A DNA stretch of 5,926 nt, taken from Armatimonadota bacterium. Its GTDB lineage: Bacteria > Armatimonadota > Fimbriimonadia > Fimbriimonadales > Fimbriimonadaceae. How positions within the stretch are numbered: position 1 is the first letter of the stretch; each line of letters begins with the position of its first letter. The stretch covers positions 1-5,926 of the forward strand of contig JAFAFM010000044.1 of assembly GCA_023423495.1 (NCBI GenBank), given 5' to 3'. A program made the translations under genes and the position numbers. Positions 1 to 4,937 of the stretch are shown piece by piece. Under the pieces are notes generated by a model. The model worked only from the letters and a program-made list of their open reading frames with translations. It made no database searches and was not told where the DNA came from.

Positions 1-102
1 TTCTTGCCCGCGCACGACTACTACCATGTCGGTCAGCTGGCGGCGCTGCGGCTCGTAAAAGATGCAGACTGGGATCCATACTCCATTTACAACCAGGGTT
101 AG
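1..102 (+). CDS. C-terminal end of a DinB-like (DinB/YfiT superfamily) protein, partial
   Basis: Frame 1 is open from the window edge to a TAG at 100-102, giving 33 residues. They include HDYYHVGQLAALR, which resembles the last conserved helix of DinB/DUF664-type four-helix-bundle proteins. In that family a His in an H-x-x-x-H-x-x-Q-like stretch is the third ligand of a divalent metal. Members include thiol-dependent transferases and many uncharacterised bacterial proteins, so no specific substrate can be named. The stop codon overlaps the stop of the convergent hydrolase gene by four bases. The 5' part lies outside the window. The family call rests on this one motif only; the reading frame itself is convincing. 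Confidence 0.62.
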   Translation, partial: FLPAHDYYHVGQLAALRLVKDADWDPYSIYNQG

Positions 103-962
103 GAAGTCTCGCCCCAGACAGCTTTCCAGATATCCGCAATGTGACGAGGGTGGGTCATGTGAGCCTGTGCGTCTGCGCCTCCATAACTCCACACGTGGAA
201 ACCACCTTTGTCAAAGCGGTTAAGCAATGGAAATTGTGGGTCCTCGGTAGCCGGCAAGAACCCCTTTGCGACCGGAGACAGCTTGCCGCCGACAGCAGCA
301 ACCAGCGCTCGGGCACAAGCTTCGGAATTGGCATAAGTCTCCGTTGGAACTTGTGAGCAAGTGACAACAAAGCCTTTGTCGCCGGCCATCGCAAGTTTTG
401 CAAAAGGAACGTAAGGCTGGATTTGATCGGCGAGCGGAGTCTTATCCGTGGGTGAAGTGTAGCTTGCATACATCGAGTCCGCAAGCACAATCCGTCGAAT
501 CAGCTTTTGCGGTTCGGACTGGCGTAACAGCTCTCTCACGGCACCATAACCCGCGCTAAAGCTCGTCATGTCGATCCGGTCCACGACGGCGTCACCCGGC
601 AAATCCAGCACTCCCATGACGTGTGAGAGTAGGCGCGGCCAAGCGTCGAGATTGGCAAAGGCATTGCGATAAACTGTAGAGCCCTCCCCCACATAGACCG
701 CCAGCAGCGGCTCGTTTAGGCCCCGGCGGAAGTGTTCTTGAAATGCAAACCACGATGCGCCGTGGAAGTGGATCGTGAATTTTAACTTGGAGGATGGTTT
801 CCAGCTATGAGGAATGAAAAGAATGTACTTGCCGTCCCCGTACAGATCAACCTCACGTCCGGGAAGCGGAGCTTCTTGCTTGGCGATCGGACGCTTTGGC
901 ATGGGCGGGGGCTCCGGCAGTTGGAAGCCGTAGGTAATTGCCAATGCCACAAACGCGATCAT
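99..962 (-). CDS. Exported alpha/beta-hydrolase-fold protein, substrate unknown
   Basis: A 287-residue protein when started at the ATG at 960-962. That start overlaps the methyltransferase stop as ATGA and puts a hydrophobic segment (IAFVALAITYGFQL) at the N terminus, followed by a Pro-rich linker: a signal peptide or membrane anchor. The open frame extends 15 codons further upstream, but that start would bury the hydrophobic stretch and overlap the neighbour by 49 bases. Visible fold marks are HFHGAS (residues 65-70, likely oxyanion-hole strand), TSFSAGYG (133-140) with probable nucleophile Ser136 in an S-x-S-x-G elbow, LADS with Asp162 as a possible acid, and a His-rich C-terminal stretch (AHMTHPRH, 267-274) that could supply the catalytic His. 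The family includes esterases and peptidase-like enzymes; no substrate can be inferred. It probably sits in the envelope and is translationally coupled to the gene before it. Confidence 0.82.
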   Translation of the reverse strand: MIAFVALAITYGFQLPEPPPMPKRPIAKQEAPLPGREVDLYGDGKYILFIPHSWKPSSKLKFTIHFHGASWFAFQEHFRRGLNEPLLAVYVGEGSTVYRNAFANLDAWPRLLSHVMGVLDLPGDAVVDRIDMTSFSAGYGAVRELLRQSEPQKLIRRIVLADSMYASYTSPTDKTPLADQIQPYVPFAKLAMAGDKGFVVTCSQVPTETYANSEACARALVAAVGGKLSPVAKGFLPATEDPQFPLLNRFDKGGFHVWSYGGADAQAHMTHPRHIADIWKAVWGETS

Positions 963-1618
963 TTCTTTAAGGCTAGCGAAAGGCCATCGCCGATCGGAAC
1001 GAGGCAAAGCTCGATGCGTTCATCTTGATGCAGGTGCTCGTTGACCTGCCGAATCGCGGCCGTGTCTTCATCCAAAACTTGCAGGTCAGCAACCTTGCCA
1101 TCCCACAAAACGTTGTCGATCGCGATGATGCCGCCACGCCTTACCAAAGCGAGCGCGCGCTCGTAATAGGCCGCGTAGTTCTGTTTGTCGGCGTCGATGA
1201 AGGCAAAGTCGTACGACTCGCTGCGTCCTTCCTCGATCAGACGGTCGAGTGTCTCTACTGCAGGACCAAGGATGAGGTCGATTTTGCTTTCGACCCCGGC
1301 TTTCGTCCAGTACTTTCGAGCAACGCTTGTATATTCCTCACTCACGTCGCAGGCTGTGATGCGCCCGTTGGCAGGAAGCGCAAGCGCGACTGCGGTGCTG
1401 GAGTATCCGGTAAAGACGCCGACCTCCAGGCATTTCTTCGCGCCGATCGCCTTTACCAAGAAGGCCATGAATTGACCTTGGTCGGCGGCGATCTGCATGC
1501 TCGCCTGTTCCATCTGCCCGGTTTCTTCGCGAAGCTCGGTCAGCACTGGATGTTCTCTTAGCCAAGTGGCTTCAAGGTAAGGCCCAAGGCTATCCGGCAC
1601 GAGAAACGACTTTCCCAT
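959..1618 (-). CDS. SAM-dependent O-methyltransferase, CCoAOMT-like family
   Basis: A full-length 219-residue member of the small metal-dependent O-methyltransferases (caffeoyl-CoA/catechol type, methyltransferase family 3), which move a methyl group from S-adenosylmethionine to an aromatic hydroxyl. Motif I is LEVGVFTGYSS (64-74), binding SAM. FIDADKQNY (140-148) and DNVLWDGKV (168-176) carry the expected metal ligands Asp142, Asp168 and Asn169. The C-terminal strand PIGDGLSLALKK is also typical. The protein is soluble and cytoplasmic, and all key residues are present. The start at 1618 lies nine bases after the small basic gene upstream, with no clear Shine-Dalgarno sequence but a -10-like TAGAAT exactly six bases before the ATG. 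Its stop overlaps the hydrolase start. The true acceptor is unknown; bacterial homologues often act on catechols or flavonoid-like compounds in vitro. Confidence 0.95.
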   Translation of the reverse strand: MGKSFLVPDSLGPYLEATWLREHPVLTELREETGQMEQASMQIAADQGQFMAFLVKAIGAKKCLEVGVFTGYSSTAVALALPANGRITACDVSEEYTSVARKYWTKAGVESKIDLILGPAVETLDRLIEEGRSESYDFAFIDADKQNYAAYYERALALVRRGGIIAIDNVLWDGKVADLQVLDEDTAAIRQVNEHLHQDERIELCLVPIGDGLSLALKK

Positions 1619-1624
1619 GCAGGG

Positions 1625-1630
1625 ATTCTA
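1625..1630 (-). promoter_or_regulatory. Candidate -10 box for leaderless transcription of the O-methyltransferase
   Basis: Read on the minus strand, the start region is TAGAAT-CCCTGC-ATG. The hexamer matches TATAAT at five of six positions and ends six bases before the start codon, so transcription would begin at the A of the ATG. No purine-rich ribosome binding site is visible, and no TTGACA-like -35 lies 17 bases upstream (AAACAA there). The box overlaps the TAG stop of the preceding gene. The same layout occurs before gcvT. Confidence 0.4.
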
Positions 1631-1891
1631 GCGTTTATTCTTTCTTCTTGTTTCCCAGCCTTTCAGGGCGGCCGTTCTCCTTTTCTCGCTCTCTCTCCGG
1701 GAGTAGTCGGGATCCTTTCCACGGCCCGATCCGCCAGGATTTTTTCCGCCGCCGTGAATCTTGTTGACGGTTGCCCAAGCGATGCTTTCTGCCTTCTCTT
1801 CCGACATACCTTCTTTCTTGTAGCCTTTCTCGATATGCTCGGCCTGTCGTTCCTGCTTCTTTGTGTATTTACTCTTGTCTCCGCGTGGCAC
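1628..1891 (-). CDS. Small, highly basic conserved protein (often annotated 'plasmid stabilization protein')
   Basis: An 87-residue protein starting at GTG (1889-1891), chosen because AGAGGTG lies seven bases upstream and the N terminus MPRGDKSKYTKKQERQAEHI matches a widespread family of small bacterial proteins. The family pattern is MPRGDKSKYT..Q.RQAEHI..GY...G.....AE..AWATVNK..GGGK.PGGSGRGK. Database entries often call such proteins plasmid stabilization proteins, but I know of no solid functional proof. Residues 1-45 look helical and charged, 47-59 are a Gly-rich linker, and the tail (65-87) is Arg/Lys-rich, ending TRRKNKR, which suggests nucleic-acid binding. No partner toxin or antitoxin lies next to it. 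It is first in the leftward cluster and divergent from gcvT. The gene is secure; the role is open. Confidence 0.83.
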   Translation of the reverse strand: MPRGDKSKYTKKQERQAEHIEKGYKKEGMSEEKAESIAWATVNKIHGGGKNPGGSGRGKDPDYSRRESEKRRTAALKGWETRRKNKR

Positions 1892-1898
1892 TAGAATT

Positions 1899-1905
1899 CA
1901 CCTCT
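1899..1905 (-). promoter_or_regulatory. Ribosome binding site deciding the GTG start of the small basic protein
   Basis: AGAGGTG on the minus strand is followed by seven bases and then GTG. It is a strong Shine-Dalgarno match and supports the non-ATG start. It also shows that this organism uses ribosome binding sites, in contrast to gcvT just across the divergent gap. Confidence 0.7.
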
Positions 1906-1944
1906 GCCTCACGGACTGCATAAGCTGGTCGGTGGTTCCGCCGG

Positions 1945-1950
1945 TACAAT
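1945..1950 (+). promoter_or_regulatory. Candidate -10 box for leaderless transcription of gcvT
   Basis: The bases before gcvT read TACAAT-CCCGCT-ATG. The hexamer matches TATAAT at five of six positions and is spaced so that the first transcribed base would be the A of the start codon. No Shine-Dalgarno-like sequence lies in the last 15 bases, and no clear TTGACA is present at the -35 position. Such -10-then-ATG leaderless starts are well known in Deinococcus and actinobacteria. Confidence 0.5.
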
Positions 1951-1956
1951 CCCGCT

Positions 1957-3042
1957 ATGACTGATTCCCTGATGCGAACGCCACTATATGACTGCCATGT
2001 TGATGCCGGGGGCCGGCTCGTGGAGTTTGCCGGGTGGGAAATGCCAGTCCAATACGCCAGCGTCATTCAAGAGGCGAAGGCGGTCCGAGAAGGAGCCGGC
2101 ATGTTTGACGTCAGCCACATGGCCCGACTAGTCTTGAAAGGCGAACGAGTAGCTGAGTTCCTGGAGCATGTCACCTCCAACGATATCAGCAAACTACAGG
2201 ATGGAACCGGCCAATATTCCCTCCTGCCCAACAACCAGGGTGGTTGTGTGGACGATATCATCGTCTACCGGCTGGAACCGAACAAGTTCGCGATGGTGGT
2301 CAATGCATCCAATCATCAGAAGGACGTTTCCTGGCTGTTGCAGCAGAACCAGTTTGATGTTGAGATCAAGGACGAGACCAACGAAACGGCAATGATTGCC
2401 GTCCAAGGGCCCCGAGCCGTTCCGCTGCTCGCCGAACACTCAGATGCTTTTGAAGACATGACGAATGCACCGCCGTTCGGAGTTGTCCAGGCTCAAATCG
2501 CGGGTGTTGATTGTATGTGCTGTCGTTCGGGTTATACAGGAGAAGACGGCTATGAACTGATCTGCCATGCGGACGAAGCCGCGACGCTTTGGAGAGAGTT
2601 GGTCGATCTCGGTGTCGTACCATGTGGGTTGGCATCGCGAGATGCATTGCGTGTCGAGGCCGGGCTTCCCCTTTACGGACACGAATTGGCCGACGACCTG
2701 AGCCCCATCGCCGCAGGATTGGGTTGGGTGGTCGGGAAAACCAAGACTTTCATCGGCTCTGAGCACATCAACAGAGCTCGGGCCGAAGGAACCGACCGCA
2801 AGCTCCAAGGAGTGAGGCTGCATTCCAAGCGGCTGCTAAGTCCCGGAATGAGGGTCTTCGTGGATGGTAAAGAGGTTGGCGAAGTGACGAGCGGCGTATT
2901 TTCCGTTGTTCTTGACTGCGGAATTGGCTTTGCGTTTATTGACAGCGCGATCGGCTTGAACACCCCCTGCGAGGTGGATATCCGCGGCAAGATGGAACCG
3001 GGGACGATTGTCAGCAAGCGATTTTACAAACGCGATAAGTAG
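1957..3042 (+). CDS. gcvT: Glycine cleavage system T protein (aminomethyltransferase)
   Basis: A 361-residue, full-length T protein. It takes the aminomethyl group from lipoylated H protein and transfers the one-carbon unit to tetrahydrofolate, releasing ammonia and giving 5,10-methylene-THF; it is cytoplasmic. Family marks in order are TPLYDCHVDAGGRLVEFAGWEMPVQY (N-terminal), AGMFDVSHM (47-55), GGCVDDIIVY (95-104) with the Asp pair that includes the catalytic Asp of E. coli GcvT (Asp101 there), VVNASNHQKD (114-123), AVQGPRA (148-154), RSGYTGEDGYEL (190-201) and CGLASRDALRVEAGLPLYGHEL (223-244). The C-terminal barrel domain has GEVTSG (308-313). No KGCYxGQE signature is present, which argues against the related iron-sulfur protein YgfZ. 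ATG 1957 is favoured over ATG 1972 because of family length and the -10 hexamer before it. No gcvH or gcvP is nearby, and no glycine riboswitch fits in the 65-base divergent gap. Confidence 0.96.
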   Translation: MTDSLMRTPLYDCHVDAGGRLVEFAGWEMPVQYASVIQEAKAVREGAGMFDVSHMARLVLKGERVAEFLEHVTSNDISKLQDGTGQYSLLPNNQGGCVDDIIVYRLEPNKFAMVVNASNHQKDVSWLLQQNQFDVEIKDETNETAMIAVQGPRAVPLLAEHSDAFEDMTNAPPFGVVQAQIAGVDCMCCRSGYTGEDGYELICHADEAATLWRELVDLGVVPCGLASRDALRVEAGLPLYGHELADDLSPIAAGLGWVVGKTKTFIGSEHINRARAEGTDRKLQGVRLHSKRLLSPGMRVFVDGKEVGEVTSGVFSVVLDCGIGFAFIDSAIGLNTPCEVDIRGKMEPGTIVSKRFYKRDK

Positions 3043-3049
3043 GTTGGGT

Positions 3050-3706
3050 ATGCCCGTAAGACTTGCTTGGGTTGCGATCGTTTTTTGTGTCGTCGTTCCG
3101 TGGTCGCAGGCTCAAGTCAGTTTCCGACCGGTGTCGAAGTGCCACTCCACGATCGACATGCGCGCTCCTAGGAAAGACGAAAGGATTTGGGAAATCTTGA
3201 TTTCGGGCAGGAAAACCGGAGCTACTTTGCTCACCCCCAATCAATTGAAGCCTGAAATCCTAAGGCAATTTAAGAATCATGTTGGCAATGTGCTCTTCAC
3301 GCTTTCTACAGGCTTCTCTGACATAGCCTGGTCAGACAACCTGCTTACTTTCTTCTATAGAGGCGGCAAGTTGCACCGTGTGAGCGACACTTGGCAGGCG
3401 GCTGGGCTCGACGATGATGGTGGCGTTCTCCTGCAAAAGGATGAAGGTACGTACATGTCACCCATCGAAGCGCCGTACGATCATGTAAGCAGAATGCAAA
3501 TCAAATCCAAAGGAAAAATTTACGACCTCGGAATTGTTTCCAAAGCTCAACTGCACGCCGAGGGACACGTCACCGGATATTGGTTTGAGGATGCCCAAGG
3601 CAAAAGAGGAAATGGATATTCCGGAACGTGGTTTAAGCAATGGTTTCGATGGAAAGGCGGACACTTAGTGAAGCTAGGCCGCTTGAAAGAGATACGAAAC
3701 CCGTGA
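3050..3706 (+). CDS. Secreted protein of unknown function
   Basis: A 218-residue protein when started at ATG 3050, seven bases after the gcvT stop. This start has AGG six bases upstream and yields a clean signal peptide, MPVRLAWVAIVFCVVVPWSQA, with likely cleavage after Ala21. A longer in-frame start at 3008 inside gcvT would put 14 extra residues before it and is rejected. The mature part is mixed charged and aromatic and probably beta-rich, for example YDLGIVSKAQLHAEGHVTGYWFEDAQGK (158-185) and WFKQWFRWKGG (194-204). There is one Cys (31) after cleavage, no membrane helix and no motif I recognise. It should be periplasmic or extracellular. It may be co-transcribed with gcvT because of the tiny gap, but nothing links it to glycine metabolism. 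Confidence 0.85.
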   Translation: MPVRLAWVAIVFCVVVPWSQAQVSFRPVSKCHSTIDMRAPRKDERIWEILISGRKTGATLLTPNQLKPEILRQFKNHVGNVLFTLSTGFSDIAWSDNLLTFFYRGGKLHRVSDTWQAAGLDDDGGVLLQKDEGTYMSPIEAPYDHVSRMQIKSKGKIYDLGIVSKAQLHAEGHVTGYWFEDAQGKRGNGYSGTWFKQWFRWKGGHLVKLGRLKEIRNP

Positions 3707-3774
3707 TCTCGGTGTTCTTGCCAGGTTTCCACCAGCCTTAACGTATTGGCACGTAATTCTCTGAGTCCTCCTAT

Positions 3775-3778
3775 GAGG
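3775..3778 (+). promoter_or_regulatory. Ribosome binding site of the PEP-CTERM gene
   Basis: GAGG lies six bases before the ATG at 3785 and fixes that start. It could pair with CCTC at 3767-3770 across a four-base loop, a weak hairpin that might partly mask the site. The rest of the 78-base gap (3707-3784) shows no convincing terminator or promoter. Confidence 0.6.
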
Positions 3779-3784
3779 TTCTGA

Positions 3785-4420
3785 ATGCGTACTCTTTGCA
3801 TTGCTTCATTTGGATTGCTTTCCGCGTTGGCATCTGCCGACTTTATCGCCTATCGCTATCCGCAGCTCACTGGAAATCAAGCTTTCAGTGGGGCACTGGG
3901 GATGGACTTCGACGTTAACCAGGACATCAAAATCACGGCGCTGGGCATCTTCGACAGTGCTCAAAACGGTATCCAGAACAACATCGATTGCTTCATCTAC
4001 AACCGGGAAACCCAGCAAATCGTAGCCTCGAAGTTCTTCGGGCCAGCCAATATGGGGCTGGGCGACGGCACCACCAACTTTCTCGATCTGAATACACCTG
4101 TTTTCTTGGAGGCGGGGTTCAAAGGGTCGATCGTAGCTCAGGGTTTTGGGATTCTGGAAAGGAACGGCAATTCTTACGGACCACTCGACAGCTATGCCAT
4201 CTCCCTAAATGATGGAGACGGGCTCATTTCATTCACGGGTACCAGTCGACACGGAGCTTGGGGCCTCTTTCCAACCACTTTGGACATGAATGTCGCTCAG
4301 TACGGTGCCGGGAATTTCAAATTCACATCGGCTGTTGAGGCTGTTCCTGAGCCTGCGACCATTGCAGTCGTCGGTATCGGTTTTGCCGCCTTGCTGCGGC
4401 GTCGAAAGCGCACGATCTAA
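3785..4420 (+). CDS. PEP-CTERM sorting-signal exported protein
   Basis: A 211-residue protein with export signals at both ends. Residues 1-18 form a signal peptide (cleavage likely ASA|DF). The C terminus is a PEP-CTERM tripartite signal: VPEPAT at 187-192, a short hydrophobic helix (IAVVGIGFAALL), then RRRKRTI. Such proteins are thought to be recognised and cleaved by an exosortase (EpsH/XrtA family) in diderm bacteria that make exopolysaccharide. The mature region is probably beta-sandwich. FDVNQDIKITALGIFDSAQNGIQNNIDCFIYN (42-73) resembles the 'ITALG-D-NGI' repeat of many PEP-CTERM surface proteins (DUF4082-like), which is inference. It has one Cys in the mature part. No exosortase or polysaccharide gene is in the window, and such proteins are usually scattered. 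It ends 137 bases before the flagellar operon, with no clear terminator between. Confidence 0.93.
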   Translation: MRTLCIASFGLLSALASADFIAYRYPQLTGNQAFSGALGMDFDVNQDIKITALGIFDSAQNGIQNNIDCFIYNRETQQIVASKFFGPANMGLGDGTTNFLDLNTPVFLEAGFKGSIVAQGFGILERNGNSYGPLDSYAISLNDGDGLISFTGTSRHGAWGLFPTTLDMNVAQYGAGNFKFTSAVEAVPEPATIAVVGIGFAALLRRRKRTI

Positions 4421-4451
4421 GTTAAACGCTTCAATTTCCTAAATTTCCCCC

Positions 4452-4478
4452 TATAGTTACGGGGTTCGCTGCCAATAA
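4452..4478 (+). promoter_or_regulatory. Sigma-28 (FliA/SigD) type promoter for the flgB operon
   Basis: TATAGTTA (4452-4459), eleven bases, then GCCAATAA (4471-4478). The sigma-28 consensus is TAAAGTTT-N11-GCCGATAA, so 13 of 16 positions match and the spacing is exact. Transcription would start near 4485, about 73 bases before the flgB GTG. The first element contains TATAGT, which could also serve as the -10 of a housekeeping promoter (weak TTCAAT at 4430-4435 as -35), starting near 4464. The position before flagellar genes strengthens the call; it remains unproven without transcript ends. Confidence 0.66.
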
Positions 4479-4534
4479 CACTGATAGGCCCAATCAGGCC
4501 TGCGAGTCCAAGGATCGGGCTCGGGACAGCGAAC
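4464..4534 (+). other. Nested inverted repeats, possible structured 5' leader of the flagellar operon
   Basis: An outer perfect 8-base stem, GTTCGCTG (4464-4471) with CAGCGAAC (4527-4534), can grow by CC/GG across a bulged A. It encloses two hairpins: AGGCC-CAATCA-GGCCT (4486-4501) and CGAGTCC-AAGGATC-GGGCTCG (4503-4523, one G-U pair). An alternative helix, CTGAT/ATCAG (4481-4485/4493-4497), competes with the first hairpin. The set would form a three-way junction ending 11 bases before the flgB Shine-Dalgarno. It matches no riboswitch I know; c-di-GMP-I and II and purine core sequences are absent. If the sigma-28 promoter is the only one used, the left arm of the outer stem is not transcribed, and just the two hairpins remain in the RNA. 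Confidence 0.35.
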
Positions 4535-4545
4535 GGAAGCGCGGC

Positions 4546-4549
4546 GGAG
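4546..4549 (+). promoter_or_regulatory. Ribosome binding site for the flgB GTG start
   Basis: GGAG, within GCGGAGC, lies eight bases before GTG 4558. An ATG at 4553 is in another frame and meets a stop after five codons, and no upstream in-frame start exists, so this site supports the GTG. Confidence 0.65.
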
Positions 4550-4557
4550 CAAATGCC

Positions 4558-4935
4558 GTGCGTGTATTAGATCAGCTATTTTCACCACATCTGAATAACT
4601 TGAACCAGGCAATGGATCGCACAACGCGACGCCATGGCCTGCTCACGGGCAACTTGGCCAACGCCAACACCCCCGGATACAAACGCAAAGACTGCGAATT
4701 CTCTGTCGTGCTGGATGCCGAGAACAATCAGGCAGAAGCACGCATGCAAGAAATGCGTGAACGCCGTCAGCAAATGCTTTCCGACCGCACTTCGATCCGC
4801 ATCGATGGCAGCAATGTCGACCTTGAGCGCGAGGTCATGTCGATTGCCGAAACAGAACTTCGATATCAGGCGCTCACCGATTTAACCGCTCGATACTTTT
4901 CCGGACTCAAGAATGTGATCCGGGAGGGCAGATAA
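4558..4935 (+). CDS. flgB: Flagellar basal-body rod protein FlgB
   Basis: A 125-residue proximal rod protein, exported by the flagellar type III system and assembled just above the MS ring and FliE. The N-terminal helix (VLDQLFSPHLNNLNQAMDRTTRRHGLLTGNLANANTPGYKR) ends in the rod/hook-family NLANANTPGY motif (32-41), close to the classic N-I-A-N-x-N-T-P-G-Y. The C-terminal GSNVDLEREVMSIAETELRYQALTDLTARYFSGLKNVI (84-121) is the matching helix of the FlgB family (usual G-N-N-V-D-L-x-x-E-M). The length is within the normal range, slightly short in the variable middle, which is Arg/Gln-rich (MQEMRERRQQM). It starts with GTG. It is the first gene of the operon, two bases before flgC, and probably sigma-28 controlled. 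Confidence 0.96.
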   Translation: MRVLDQLFSPHLNNLNQAMDRTTRRHGLLTGNLANANTPGYKRKDCEFSVVLDAENNQAEARMQEMRERRQQMLSDRTSIRIDGSNVDLEREVMSIAETELRYQALTDLTARYFSGLKNVIREGR

Positions 4936-4937
4936 CC

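Noticed and set aside
1025..1561. A 178-codon open frame on the plus strand opposite the O-methyltransferase
   Set aside because: It is antisense to a gene with all family motifs intact, its protein is Arg/Val-rich without recognisable domains, and it has no clear ribosome binding site. It is a shadow of the real gene.
1892..1956. Possible glycine riboswitch before gcvT
   Set aside because: The gap is only 65 bases, holds no tandem aptamer-like sequence, and the -10 box sits directly at the start codon, leaving no leader RNA.
2440..2823. A 127-codon minus-strand frame inside gcvT
   Set aside because: It lies entirely within a well-conserved gcvT, and its translation has no family features; it is a shadow frame.
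3743..3765. TTGGCAC followed by TCTC, resembling a sigma-54 promoter before the PEP-CTERM gene
   Set aside because: The -24-like half (TGGCAC) is good, but the -12 half should read TTGC after five bases and reads TCTC. One half-site alone is likely by chance.
4385..4400. GCCGC-CTTGCT-GCGGC hairpin near the end of the PEP-CTERM gene
   Set aside because: It lies inside the coding sequence, encodes the conserved hydrophobic/Arg tail, and is not followed by a T-run.
4464..4534. The nested repeats as a Rho-independent terminator of the PEP-CTERM gene or as a tRNA
   Set aside because: No T-run follows any stem, and there is no TTCRA T-loop, anticodon arm or acceptor pairing of the right lengths.
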